A DNA stretch of 64,000 nucleotides from Gammaproteobacteria bacterium (GTDB taxonomy: Bacteria > Pseudomonadota > Gammaproteobacteria > Steroidobacterales > Steroidobacteraceae): assembly GCA_028293745.1 (NCBI GenBank), contig JAQGOF010000154.1, positions 1 to 64,000 of the forward strand, read 5' to 3'. Below, in pieces: positions 1 to 8,797 of this stretch. Position 1 is the stretch's first letter. Every line of letters starts with the position of its first letter. Both the position numbers and the translations under genes were made by a program. The notes beneath the pieces were generated by a model. The model did not search any database. It saw only the letters and a list, made by a program, of their open reading frames with translations, and was not told the origin of the DNA.

Positions 1-143
1 TAAACGTGCGCGATCTTCGAGACTGCCATCGGGTTGGAAAACAGATCGCGTAGTGTTGGTGCGTGCACCAGGGCGCCCGCGGGGTTGGCAACCAGGGGAT
101 GCTGCATCCACGCGTTCACTGCCAGGAGGTCTGCTGTTCCATG
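1..143 (-). pseudogene. 5'-truncated cytochrome bd oxidase subunit I (cydA) fragment, runs off left edge
   Basis: Reading the minus strand from about 143 down to 3 gives an open frame containing NAWMQHP, then a LRDLFSNP segment, then KIAHV. This matches the order in CydA of E. coli (NGWMQHP, then SELVLNP, then KFVHTV), the part of quinol oxidase subunit I around residues 140-180. No CydA-like sequence is readable upstream: the residues before GTADLLAV do not resemble CydA, and the space where the first ~140 codons should lie is taken by the C-terminus of the next gene. The first in-frame start is GTG at 119. I read it as the downstream part of a cydA that lost its 5' end, continuing beyond position 1. 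The match is short (about 45 residues) and made by eye, so the family is likely rather than certain. Confidence 0.55.
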
Positions 144-304
144 GTGACATCCGTTTCGCCACGCTGCATAGCAACACGGCGCCGATTCAGCGCGTGCTGA
201 CACGTTTGTGCAAGTGAAAATTTTTTGTGCCGCCAACTACGCAGCAGCGTTGGGTTCCCCGATTGACGGGAACATTCAACAACCGCGACGTTAGCCTGTG
301 GACG

Positions 305-2254
305 TTAGGCTCGTGCGTGCTGCACCGGCTCGGCGGGGCCGGTAAGGGCGCTCAATGTTGGCACGCTGTGGCTCATGTCGAAATCGCCAGCCGCTTGCAG
401 CCCATGAGCTGACTCGAAGCCGGCTGCAAACAGGCCCGCATCCAGCGCGCGATGCGCTATCAGCGCCTCCGCCGCCGATCCGTGTCCGGCACACAGTGTT
501 TGCAACAAGGACTCGAGAGCCGACAGGTCGAGGAAGAAACCACAGGTGGAGGAGTCGCGCAGCGACTGCAACGCGTTGTGATAGTCGCCCGCGCGCAAGG
601 TGAACCAGGCAGTCTCGTCGGGAAAGTCAATGCCGCGCGTGCGGCGCAGGCGGACGCTCTGCGGTATGAGACCCCGGCCCAGCTCGCGTGCCAGGCCGCG
701 CGGCCGGTTGCCAACACGAAAGACATGCAGTGGAAAGGTGAGCAGTCGTTCCAACAACTTGCGGTCGCCGGTGGGATCGAGCCATTCAATCCCGAACCGC
801 GCCATGAAGTCGACTCTCGCTGCCGGCTGCGCAGCCGTCATGGCACGTGTAAATATGTCCCGCTCGGCCTCGGGTAGTTGTGCTTCGAGCAATTCTTCAT
901 GATGGTCTGTACGGAATTCAGGGAGCAGCACCTCGCAGCCCGGCCGCAACTGCCGCAACTGCAGCGCATCCTGGGTTTCGGGTTTGATGGCGGCCCCGCT
1001 CTTGTGCGGCAGTGTGCCGATGCAGCGAACCCGGTCCCAGGTCCGCTGTGCCACGCCTGCTATGCGGCGCAGGCGGATGAAGTGGGCATCACACAGGTCA
1101 CCCGCATAACTGATTGACTGGTTACCGTGATCGCCGCAGAGGATCACGCGCGCGCGGTTGTGTGCAGCCCGTGCGCTCATCTGCCACGCCCAGACCACGT
1201 TGGCCGGGTTGTGGACCGGCGTGTGCGAAAGGGCGTGGACAATCGGAAGTATGTCCAGTGGCGTCAGCCCTCCTGGCGACACCAGGCGCTGGCGGATGTT
1301 CGGTTGGAAGTCCGCAACGGCAGCAGCCCAGGCCGCTTCGTCGTTCTCCCAGCGCGGCTCGTTGTTCACGGGCAATCCGGGTTGCCGAATTGCAGTAAAG
1401 GCTTCGAGTACCTTGCCGCTCGCAGCCATCTGCCTCGCTGCAGTGACGGCCACCAGCGTTGAATCCAGTCCACCGCTCAGCGTAGCGATGACTCCGCCAC
1501 GGGCTCGAAGCCGGCTGGCGACAGCGGAATCGAACAGAGCTCGTGCTTCCTCCACGTAGTCTCGAACTTGCGCGTGGACTTCGCGGGGCGCCGTGTCGGG
1601 CTGCCACCACCTCTCGACTCTGACCATTTCATCGTGATGTACCAGGAGCTCGCCGCCGGCGAGAACCTTGACTCCTTCGAACATCGTCCAGCCCGGGCCG
1701 TGCTTGCCGACGGCCGCGAGCCCGAGTGACTCGACATCGAGTGAGGCGTGAACTGCGGGACAGGCCAACAGTGCGGCGAGCTGGGTCGCAAACAGAATTC
1801 GGCCCGCGGCCCGGCAATAGAACAGGCGAAAGTTGCCCAGGTGATCCGTTGCCGCCACTGTCCGCCTGGACCAGCGCTCCCAGGCTACGAATGCGAAATC
1901 ACCGTAGACGTGCTGCGGCGTCTCCTCCCGCCATTTCTTATAGGATTGCCGCAGTATGTGCGAGTCTGAAAGCGTCGCACCGTGGACCGAATCGATCTGC
2001 AGTTGCTGAAGCAGGCCCGCACGATCGTCGAGCCGCGCGCGGCAGACGAAAATCAGCTCCTGGTCGACGAATGGCTGACTGTCGAAGGCGTCTTCCGGCA
2101 ACAGGGTCAGCGGGCGAGACGCTGCCGCGAACGCGGCGGTCTCGTCCAGCCAGATATTCTCCTCCGCGGGGCTGTTTCTGCCCGGGAGGGCGGAGGCCAT
2201 CGCGGTGATCTCGTACGACCGGCACCCCGCTTCGCCTGCCATTGCAGCGAACAT
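305..2254 (-). CDS. Asparagine synthase-related protein, lasso peptide cyclase-like
   Basis: About 649 residues. An N-terminal class II glutamine-amidotransferase-like domain is followed by an ATP-pyrophosphatase domain with the PP-loop SGGLDS near residue 258 and a GDHGN motif further on. The start MFAAMAGE at 2254 is preferred over the GTG at 2290 because AGAAGG lies six bases upstream. There is no cysteine at position 2, so the glutaminase half should be inactive, as in lasso-peptide isopeptide-bond-forming cyclases (McjC-like) rather than true AsnB. The stretch from NPANVVW to GDHGNQS also resembles the proteobacterial lasso cyclases. The enzyme would adenylate an acidic side chain of a peptide and close it onto an amine. 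However, no precursor peptide, RRE protein or leader peptidase is visible on either side; both neighbours are gene remnants. Another amide-forming AsnB-like role cannot be excluded. Confidence 0.75.
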   Translation of the reverse strand: MFAAMAGEAGCRSYEITAMASALPGRNSPAEENIWLDETAAFAAASRPLTLLPEDAFDSQPFVDQELIFVCRARLDDRAGLLQQLQIDSVHGATLSDSHILRQSYKKWREETPQHVYGDFAFVAWERWSRRTVAATDHLGNFRLFYCRAAGRILFATQLAALLACPAVHASLDVESLGLAAVGKHGPGWTMFEGVKVLAGGELLVHHDEMVRVERWWQPDTAPREVHAQVRDYVEEARALFDSAVASRLRARGGVIATLSGGLDSTLVAVTAARQMAASGKVLEAFTAIRQPGLPVNNEPRWENDEAAWAAAVADFQPNIRQRLVSPGGLTPLDILPIVHALSHTPVHNPANVVWAWQMSARAAHNRARVILCGDHGNQSISYAGDLCDAHFIRLRRIAGVAQRTWDRVRCIGTLPHKSGAAIKPETQDALQLRQLRPGCEVLLPEFRTDHHEELLEAQLPEAERDIFTRAMTAAQPAARVDFMARFGIEWLDPTGDRKLLERLLTFPLHVFRVGNRPRGLARELGRGLIPQSVRLRRTRGIDFPDETAWFTLRAGDYHNALQSLRDSSTCGFFLDLSALESLLQTLCAGHGSAAEALIAHRALDAGLFAAGFESAHGLQAAGDFDMSHSVPTLSALTGPAEPVQHARA

Positions 2255-2338
2255 GGCATACCTTCTGAAGTGTCTTTCCGCGGCGGACACTAACAGAAGG
2301 AATTGCCGGTCTCATTCCGCAGTGCAAACCGGCGCCCG

Positions 2339-2604
2339 GCCCGCAAGCGGCGCTGGTTTGCCGAAAGCGAGGGCTTCGCCGTAGACAGCTTCGAGATGGA
2401 TTTCCGCGTCGGCGGTTTCGAGCGGTCGCGATTCCGTTTCAACGCCTCCACGCCGGTGCCCGAGGGCACGCCGTGTGCGAACGACAAGCGGCGTTTTTTG
2501 AAGGCGCCGATGGTCCGGAAATGCGCAAGGCCGGCTGGAGCCAATTGCTCGATCGCCTGGGCGAGCTGCTCGCTACGCAGGAGCTACCCGATGTCGATCC
2601 CTAA
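2339..2604 (+). pseudogene. SRPBCC/AHSA1-family remnant with internal deletion
   Basis: The first frame encodes RRWFAESEGFAVDSFEMDFR followed by VGG and SRFRF, the N-terminal half of the SRPBCC (activator of Hsp90 ATPase-like) domain. At about 2492 the frame changes, and a second frame reads FFEGADG, then GWSQLLDRLGELLA, and stops at 2602-2604. That is the typical C-terminal helix of the same family. Roughly 60 residues of the middle of the domain are absent and the two parts are out of frame, so this is a decayed gene with an internal deletion. Its 3' end overlaps the end of the GH94 gene on the other strand. No clean start codon with a ribosome site is visible at the left end. Confidence 0.7.
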
Positions 2605-5600
2605 CACGTTGCCGGTGGCTCGCAATTGCTCCAGGACCGTTGCCAATGGGACCCGCGCGGCGCCGCGGCGATGTGGGTTCGATTCGCGATCAAACTCCAG
2701 GGCCACGCCGTTCAAGGTGACCTGGTTGACGCCGCACCCGCCGCCCTTGATCCGATAACGCAATTCGACCGGCCGCTCCAACAGGATGGTTTCGACACTC
2801 AGACCATCGAGGGCGGCCGGTATGACGGGGTCGATCCGCAGCACGCTGGCTTCAGCACTGACGCCCAGGAAACGCCTGACGATCAGGCCGAGGGCAATAC
2901 CTGCGCCACTCGAATAGACTCGCCAGCCACCGTCGAGCGCTATCGCGTTGCGCCCGATGAGCTCGTACTCCTCGCTCGCCTGGTATCGATCCGCGAACGC
3001 TGCATCCGAGCTCGAGTAGTAGCAGTTGGCCTGGCGCAAAGTGGCGCTGGGCACGATCGAGCGAATTCCGATCGGGTTCGCCTGGCACAGGGCATGGAAG
3101 AAGCGCTCAGCCTCTCCAACATGCGCAAGAGCCTGTGCGTAACGCAGATGGGCATGCATGTACATCAGACCGATCTCACGGCCGAAGAATGTTGCAGTTT
3201 CCGCGCGTTGGAACAGGCGTTGCACGCCCCCGTGATAGGGCATCGGGCGATCGAAGAGGCGGACGCCGTCGGGCATGCTCAAGTGCTCGTCGATCAATCT
3301 CAGGTGCTCTCGAGCCTGCGCCGGGGTCAACATGTCTTCCAGGATCGCGTGGATCATCGCGAGCGAGCTGTAGTGTATGCCGGTTGTCTGATCGCTCGGG
3401 TGCAGCAGGTAGCGCGGTGGCTTGCCGTCCTCGAATAGTGCGTAGCCGGTGAGGACTCCATCGACGACGAGCAGCCTTTGGAAATCACGTTGCACGGCCT
3501 CGGCTGATTTCTCGAAGCCATCGGCTTCTTGTGCGCGTCCGACGCTGCGCAACGCGCTGGCGAGTGAGACAAGCGCTTGGAAATTCAAGGTCACGGTCCA
3601 GGCGCTGCACATGCGTTCGCGCATTGCAGGGTCGGCGGGCTGCAGGGAGTCATTCCAATCGCCGTGTCCGTACGCGGCCAGCGCAGTTCCGGGAATCACG
3701 CGCTTTTCGATCAGCGACAGCGCACGTTTGACGTGCTCCCATACCGTTGCTCGCTCAGCCACATCGGTACCGCGGCTGTCGAAAAAAGGGACTACCTCAT
3801 CCAACAGGGCGGCGTCCCCGGATGCCGCCAGGTATTGAGCCAGCACCACCAGTGGCCAGAAGACGACATCGCCATGTGAGTCGCCGGCCCGAATACCTCG
3901 CTCGCGCTCGAAGAACATGAACCACTGTGGCCAATCGCCGTCGGGGTTCTGAGCGCCCATCACGCGTACCAGCAGATCACGTATGGGCTCAATCCGGCCG
4001 AGGGCAAGCAGCAGTTCAACCGGTCCCTGGCATACGTCGCGCGTGCCCCAGCCCCCGCCGGAAAACTGCTCCAGCCCGCGCGGTGAGAGGTAATGTATCA
4101 GCGCGTTCTGTGCGAACCACGGCATGATGTCCGTGAGGCGCCCAAGTTGATCAGAATGTGCGTTGGCAACCGCGGTGCGCATTGTCAACCTGGGTGTGAG
4201 GCTCTCGCAAGTTGCGGCGAGCAGGGGTGGCGGAGTCGCTTCCGCAACCAGGTTGCCGCGAATGCTCAATGCGGCCTGGATCGCCGGTGCGGTGACGATG
4301 CAGACGAAGGGTTGCTGGCGCGAGCGTTCGTCGAGGAAGAGCAACTCGTCGCCACCAACGCGCTCAAACTGTGTGCCGGCAGCAGCGCTGATGCGGAAGT
4401 CGCCCTGCGGGAACCGGCGGCCCAGCTCGGTTGCAGCCACCGGCGAGACTACGATTTCATTGCCGCTGCGCGCCCATTGCGCAACTCCAGTTGTGCTGCC
4501 GTCGTCATCGTTCAGTGAAACGTGGTTGGAAATGAGAAACCGGGCCGGTCCACCGGAGGCCACGCTGATGGACAGCAGCAACTCGTGCGGATCGGTTTTC
4601 GCCTCGGAGACTACGTGGACTACTCCCTTGTCGTGCCGATAGATCCAACGGCAGCGATTCGGCGACATTTCGAACGCGGAGGGCACGTTGAGCAGGCGCC
4701 ATTTGTCCCCGTCCTGCATGAATATGCGCTGTCCGTGCGAGCGGAACAGGCCCAGATAACTGTGCACGGTGGACAGGAATCGGTTGATGCTGACGTGTCC
4801 CTGCGTCACCATCGAGTGAAATACTCCGCTCATCCAGGCAGTGGAGGTCAGGGCAGTCTCATCAGGTGTAGCATTCCGGCCCGTACGCAGCACGTGCCCG
4901 TGTGGCCGTAAGACACGCAACTCCTTGCCACGCAACACCACATGACTGTCTATGCCGTGAAAAAACGACAGCCGCTCCCCGCGTTCGTCGATCTCCTCAT
5001 GCCGCCATTGTGATCCGAACAGGCCTTGCAATGTCTCGAGGCTCAGATCCAGTGACTCGAGCAGCGGTGTGGAGCTGAACAGGGTCGCCGCATGCGGCAA
5101 GGTGTCGGAGGTCGAGTAGATGTTCGGAGGTATTGCTTCCGGCAGCTCCAATGTCCTGGTTGCATGCTGGACGTCGGCTGCCGAGGTCGCATCGGCATGA
5201 TCGGCAAGGTAGCAGCCAAAGAATCCTGCCGCGGCACTCGCGCGTGCTCCGAGTTTGATACGCGAGTCGCGAATGACGACCATCGAATGTTCGTGTTGTA
5301 AACGCCTGGCAGGAAGCTCGGCGGCAATGCCAAGGGGCGTTTCACCCGCACGAGCTGCAAGGCCGTGAAATTGCAATGCGTCGGTGGCGAACGCGGTGGC
5401 CTCACGCAGCGATCCGATCAAACACCAGGGGTGCCGGCGATCCACCGCCTGATTCTGACGCGAGGCAATCACGACCCCGTGCCCGGGCAATTGCAGTGGC
5501 GTGTGATCGATATACTGACTCACATAAAACTCGTTGAGCCGGATCGCGCCGTACGGGGCCAGTGCGACATCCTGGGCGTATGTCAGGTCCAGCTCCTCGG

Positions 5601-5964
5601 GCATGGAATTCGTGTTTTCCAGGCGCAGGTGCCAGAACCAGGCCGGCGAGCTCTGTGCGAGCACCAGGGCAATGGAGTAGTCGATACCGAGCCAGGTGCC
5701 GATGCCGACGAGCATTCCGCTGGCCGGGTCGGTGTGAAAGGTGGTCGGACTCAGGGGGCCCAGCAGTGTTGTCCACTCGGCTGGGTTCGAATGGCGCCGC
5801 AGATACAGATTCGCCGGGCCGCCCTCGAGCTCGTTGCCGACGAACAGGGGCAGGCAGATCGCCTCGCAGTCGAAGCGGCGCAGTGAGCCGTTCCCATTGA
5901 ATTGGGTACGCAGGCCGGAGCGGCTGCTCAGGCGCAAGGTCTGATCGGCGGGAGCTTCGGCCAT
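2584..5964 (-). CDS. GH94-family glycoside phosphorylase-like protein (oligoglucan phosphorylase type)
   Basis: 1126 residues. The start MAEAPADQ at 5964 is chosen because AAGGAT lies nine bases upstream; the frame stays open to 6198 but that extension is low-complexity and arginine/serine rich. The N-terminal half looks like the beta-sandwich of GH94 (glycosyltransferase 36) proteins. The C-terminal half carries the (alpha/alpha)6 catalytic domain with GHGDWND around residue 770 (the DWND aspartate is the general acid in cellobiose phosphorylase), then YHGGVQR and a RYQASEEY segment. There are no membrane segments and no GT84 domain, so it is not a full cyclic beta-1,2-glucan synthase. The length is close to 1,2-beta-oligoglucan phosphorylases (about 1100) and longer than cellobiose phosphorylases (about 800). 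A cytosolic, phosphate-dependent beta-glucan breakdown role is inferred; exact linkage is unknown. Confidence 0.85.
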   Translation of the reverse strand: MAEAPADQTLRLSSRSGLRTQFNGNGSLRRFDCEAICLPLFVGNELEGGPANLYLRRHSNPAEWTTLLGPLSPTTFHTDPASGMLVGIGTWLGIDYSIALVLAQSSPAWFWHLRLENTNSMPEELDLTYAQDVALAPYGAIRLNEFYVSQYIDHTPLQLPGHGVVIASRQNQAVDRRHPWCLIGSLREATAFATDALQFHGLAARAGETPLGIAAELPARRLQHEHSMVVIRDSRIKLGARASAAAGFFGCYLADHADATSAADVQHATRTLELPEAIPPNIYSTSDTLPHAATLFSSTPLLESLDLSLETLQGLFGSQWRHEEIDERGERLSFFHGIDSHVVLRGKELRVLRPHGHVLRTGRNATPDETALTSTAWMSGVFHSMVTQGHVSINRFLSTVHSYLGLFRSHGQRIFMQDGDKWRLLNVPSAFEMSPNRCRWIYRHDKGVVHVVSEAKTDPHELLLSISVASGGPARFLISNHVSLNDDDGSTTGVAQWARSGNEIVVSPVAATELGRRFPQGDFRISAAAGTQFERVGGDELLFLDERSRQQPFVCIVTAPAIQAALSIRGNLVAEATPPPLLAATCESLTPRLTMRTAVANAHSDQLGRLTDIMPWFAQNALIHYLSPRGLEQFSGGGWGTRDVCQGPVELLLALGRIEPIRDLLVRVMGAQNPDGDWPQWFMFFERERGIRAGDSHGDVVFWPLVVLAQYLAASGDAALLDEVVPFFDSRGTDVAERATVWEHVKRALSLIEKRVIPGTALAAYGHGDWNDSLQPADPAMRERMCSAWTVTLNFQALVSLASALRSVGRAQEADGFEKSAEAVQRDFQRLLVVDGVLTGYALFEDGKPPRYLLHPSDQTTGIHYSSLAMIHAILEDMLTPAQAREHLRLIDEHLSMPDGVRLFDRPMPYHGGVQRLFQRAETATFFGREIGLMYMHAHLRYAQALAHVGEAERFFHALCQANPIGIRSIVPSATLRQANCYYSSSDAAFADRYQASEEYELIGRNAIALDGGWRVYSSGAGIALGLIVRRFLGVSAEASVLRIDPVIPAALDGLSVETILLERPVELRYRIKGGGCGVNQVTLNGVALEFDRESNPHRRGAARVPLATVLEQLRATGNVLGIDIG

Positions 5965-6049
5965 GTGGCAGATATCCTTGAATCCGCGGTGCAGCGAGTT
6001 CGCACGAGTTGCTGAAGGAGGCGATCGTACCGGCCAACGCGGTCGAACG

Positions 6050-7117
6050 CTAAGGATAGCGTGAGCGCGGCGGCGCGGCGATGTGTCGCATGAAGACGGG
6101 AGCCAGGACCATGAGCGCGAGGAGGCGGGTGGTTTGCATGGCCATGACGAAGGGCACGTCGACTTTGCTCGATGCCGCAATGATGACGACCGATTCAACC
6201 CCGCCAGGACTCGTGGCGAGATATGCGGTCAGCGGATCTACGTTCGCAACCAGGACCAACACACCGGCCAGGACGCCGCATAATGCAATCAACGCCACCG
6301 TGCACGCCAGTACGCGTGGAAATGCCCTCGTGGCGTGTACCAGCAGCGGCCGGGTGAAGCGCAGGCCAATGCTCCAACCGAGGGTCGCAAAGCTGAGCAC
6401 CAGCAACCACGGGGGTAACTCGATGACCAACCATCCCAAATGGGTCAGCAGCAGACCGACGACCAGAGGTATGAGAAACGCGCCGGACCGGATGTGGAGC
6501 TTGTGCGCGAGCAGCGGCCCCAAGGTAGCGAGTGCCAGCGTTGCCAGGAACGGCAGCCAGGAGATGCCTGGAAACCAGACAACATTGGCTGCAGCGTGCG
6601 ATGGGTTCAAACCCCATAATCTCGCCACGATCGACGCGGTAGCGGCCACTACCGCCACGCGCAGATATTGCATGAAGGCGACGAGTCGCGCGTCGGCACC
6701 ATAGGCTTCTGCCAGCACGATCATGGCTGTGGCGGCTCCCGGGCTCGAGCCCCAAAGAACCGCCGTACCGGGCAGAACCTGCATCCGGGTCAGCAGCCAT
6801 CCCAGCGATGCGCTGACCGCAATCACGGCCAACACGCCGAACACGAAGACCGGCCACCGGCTGAGTATCTCGCCGACGATGGACAGCGGCACCACCTTGG
6901 CGATCATGCAGCCGATGATTCCCTGAGCGACGAGGAACGCTGCATTCGGCACGCGCGCGGTGCTGCCGGCGGCGGCGATCGCGATGCCTGCCAACATCGG
7001 CCCCAACAGGAGCGCCGCCGGCACGTGCAGCCAGCCGAAAAGGGCGCCGAGGACTGCGGAGCAGGCCAGGATGGCGAGCCACTGGCGCACCAGGGATGCG
7101 GGTACAATTGAAATCAT
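6050..7117 (-). CDS. AbrB-family (AmoA-like) membrane protein
   Basis: 355 residues from the ATG at 7117 (MISIVPASLVRQWL); the frame is open to 7249, but that extension lacks membrane character. The protein consists almost entirely of hydrophobic helices in two similar halves, including the segment WGSSPGAATAMIVLAEAYGA in the first half and a related SPGGVESVVIIAA in the second. This duplicated architecture is the family misleadingly called AbrB or putative ammonia monooxygenase (PF05145), inner-membrane proteins of unknown transport function. It lies between an independent GH94 gene and an SRPBCC gene on the same strand. No substrate can be inferred from context. Confidence 0.85.
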   Translation of the reverse strand: MISIVPASLVRQWLAILACSAVLGALFGWLHVPAALLLGPMLAGIAIAAAGSTARVPNAAFLVAQGIIGCMIAKVVPLSIVGEILSRWPVFVFGVLAVIAVSASLGWLLTRMQVLPGTAVLWGSSPGAATAMIVLAEAYGADARLVAFMQYLRVAVVAATASIVARLWGLNPSHAAANVVWFPGISWLPFLATLALATLGPLLAHKLHIRSGAFLIPLVVGLLLTHLGWLVIELPPWLLVLSFATLGWSIGLRFTRPLLVHATRAFPRVLACTVALIALCGVLAGVLVLVANVDPLTAYLATSPGGVESVVIIAASSKVDVPFVMAMQTTRLLALMVLAPVFMRHIAAPPRSRYP

Positions 7118-7261
7118 GGCCGCACCATCGTACCGGGAGTACCCACGGAGCAGGTGAAAGAAACTGGGTGTGCCGCCAACCACCGAGGTGCCCTCGAGCG
7201 CGGGCGATGGCCTGGTATTCGCGATTTTCTCGGCCGCCCGGGCCCGCACCTGAGCCTCGGA

Positions 7262-7822
7262 TCAGTGATTTTCGGGTGATCTGCTTTCGATCAACTTCTT
7301 CAGCCGGCCTACCTGGGCGGTGAGCACGGCGTCACTCGCCTGTGACAGCTCCGCGAAGCCGTCCTTGTTGTAACCGCCGAGCGCATAGGTAACAGACAGG
7401 TCGGTTCCACCGGCGGCAGGCTGGAGTTTCCACGTCAACGCGCCAGCTACTCCCAAAGCTTGGAACGGGCCCAGCGCGCCACGTAACCTGAGAGCCTTGC
7501 CCGGAGCGACGTACACGACCATCAGATGCACGACGGAGCCGCCGTCGGGGAGAGTCTCGCACCAACAGCCACCCGCTTTCGCCTCCAGGTGGAGGTTTTT
7601 TGCATCGCCCGAATAGGTGTGATCCGAGCTCCACCAGCGCGCCGGCTCGATCAGCGCTGCATACACTTTGTCCGGTGATGCTGCGATGTGAGTGTCGATC
7701 TTCGAGGTGAACCCGTTCGATGCGACGTCGCTCACGGTTCCTCGCGAAGGGCCTGCGATCAATAGAGACGCCAGGCCGACGGCTGAGGCGCGCAAACAGG
7801 ACACGATAATTCGGATTCCCAT
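7262..7822 (-). CDS. Exported SRPBCC-domain protein
   Basis: 186 residues. The first ~28 residues (MGIRIIVSCLRASAVGLASL and on to about AGPSRG) form a plausible signal peptide. The rest is an SRPBCC/START-like fold: the KIDTHIAASPDKVYAAL opening strand and helix, the WWSSDHTYSG loop, a WCETLPDGG hairpin and a long C-terminal helix (VGRLKKLIESR). Such domains bind hydrophobic ligands; export of one is uncommon but known. It sits 30 bases downstream of folK on the same strand and may be the last gene of the arsR-SRPBCC-folK transcript. The ligand is unknown. Confidence 0.8.
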   Translation of the reverse strand: MGIRIIVSCLRASAVGLASLLIAGPSRGTVSDVASNGFTSKIDTHIAASPDKVYAALIEPARWWSSDHTYSGDAKNLHLEAKAGGCWCETLPDGGSVVHLMVVYVAPGKALRLRGALGPFQALGVAGALTWKLQPAAGGTDLSVTYALGGYNKDGFAELSQASDAVLTAQVGRLKKLIESRSPENH

Positions 7823-7852
7823 GAATTTTTCTCGTGCATGGAGGTTGGTATT

Positions 7853-8311
7853 TTATCGGGCAAGGTCCGGGGCGATTTCCCGCAGCGGCGCCATGACAAA
7901 TTCCCGCTCCCGGTAGCGCGGATGCGGGATGCGTAGTCCGGGGACATCCACTACACGCTCGCCATACAAAATAATGTCAAAATCGATGGCGCGCGGACCC
8001 CACCGGTAAGTCGGTACCCGGCCCAACTCGCTCTCGAGTTGCTTCAGGGCCTGCAGCAGGGGAAGCGGTTCCAACTGTGTGCGGATCTCGGCGACGGCGT
8101 TGAGAAAGCGGGGCTGATCGGTGGCGCCCCACGGTTCCGTGCTCAGGAATGACGATACGCGCACGACTTCGGTCCCGGGGAGTGTCCCGATCGCCCCGAG
8201 CGCGTTGCGCAGATTGCGCTCCAGGTCGTCCCCGAGATTCGTGCCCAGTCCGATGAAGACCCGCTCCCCCGGAATGGCCCGCTCCCCCGGTATGGAATTC
8301 GGCTGGGTCAC
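7853..8311 (-). CDS. folK: 2-amino-4-hydroxy-6-hydroxymethyldihydropteridine diphosphokinase
   Basis: 152 residues, GTG start whose GTGA overlaps the stop of the preceding SRPBCC gene by four bases. It transfers pyrophosphate from ATP to 6-hydroxymethyl-7,8-dihydropterin in folate synthesis. Diagnostic features are the N-terminal FIGLGTNLGD, the STEPWG motif, QPRFLNAV, and the HPPK signature RWGPRAIDFDIILYG with the two Mg-binding aspartates, followed by IPHPR. The first ~16 residues (two IPGER repeats) are extra relative to typical folK, so translation might start later. Its placement behind an arsR-SRPBCC pair instead of pcnB or panB is unusual. Confidence 0.95.
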   Translation of the reverse strand: MTQPNSIPGERAIPGERVFIGLGTNLGDDLERNLRNALGAIGTLPGTEVVRVSSFLSTEPWGATDQPRFLNAVAEIRTQLEPLPLLQALKQLESELGRVPTYRWGPRAIDFDIILYGERVVDVPGLRIPHPRYREREFVMAPLREIAPDLAR

Positions 8312-8790
8312 TTATTTTCCGCGCCCGCCACCAGGTTGCCGTACAAGTCGAGTATGCCGCCCCAGCCCGAATTGAGCATGTCCCGCACGGCCGCGGCGTT
8401 CTCGCCCAGGCGCTCGAGATGCCGGTGTTCGAAGTCAACACGGGTCTGCATCGCAGCCACCGCGGTGAAGTTGATCTCGACCTCGGTGATGCAGGCGGGA
8501 TTGTATTTCCAGCTCCCGTCGATCTGCCATGCGAGGACCAGCCGTGCGGGTGGGTCCCAGTGCAGGACCTTGCCCCATTCGCTTTCGGATCCGTCCTCGC
8601 CGCGCTCGTACCAGCGGCCGCCCGCGCGCGGCTCGATGATGACGTCCACTGTCGGCGAGGCGGCGATCGAGTGCGATCGCGGCCACCAACCGCCCATGCG
8701 ATCCGTGAACGCCTTAAAGGACCGATGGACATCGGCTTTGACGACGAGAGTCTTGCGAATCGGCGCGGGGCTGATGGTTGGCGAATTCAT
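8308..8790 (-). CDS. SRPBCC (AHSA1-like) cytosolic protein
   Basis: 160 residues from the ATG at 8790, eight bases after the arsR stop. No signal peptide. It shows the AHSA1/SRPBCC pattern: KADVHRSFKAFTDRMGGWW, an EPRAGGRWYERGEDGSE hairpin, WGKVLHWDPPARLVLAW, then the final helix around GGILDLYGNLV. ArsR-type repressors followed by an SRPBCC gene are a very common pair in proteobacteria and actinobacteria; the SRPBCC product is usually of unknown ligand. The stop overlaps the folK start (GTGA), so the two are translationally coupled. Confidence 0.9.
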   Translation of the reverse strand: MNSPTISPAPIRKTLVVKADVHRSFKAFTDRMGGWWPRSHSIAASPTVDVIIEPRAGGRWYERGEDGSESEWGKVLHWDPPARLVLAWQIDGSWKYNPACITEVEINFTAVAAMQTRVDFEHRHLERLGENAAAVRDMLNSGWGGILDLYGNLVAGAENK

Positions 8791-8797
8791 GAGGACC

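Noticed and set aside
305-2290. GTG at 2290 as the start of the cyclase-like gene
   Set aside because: The ATG at 2254 has a good AGAAGG site and gives the N-terminus expected of the family.
2290-2604. Search for a lasso precursor gene on the minus strand upstream of the cyclase-like gene
   Set aside because: The only frame there is the antisense of the SRPBCC remnant; no leader-core pattern seen.
2626-3438. A 270-codon plus-strand frame opposite the GH94 gene
   Set aside because: Antisense reading only; its codons mirror the GH94 gene.
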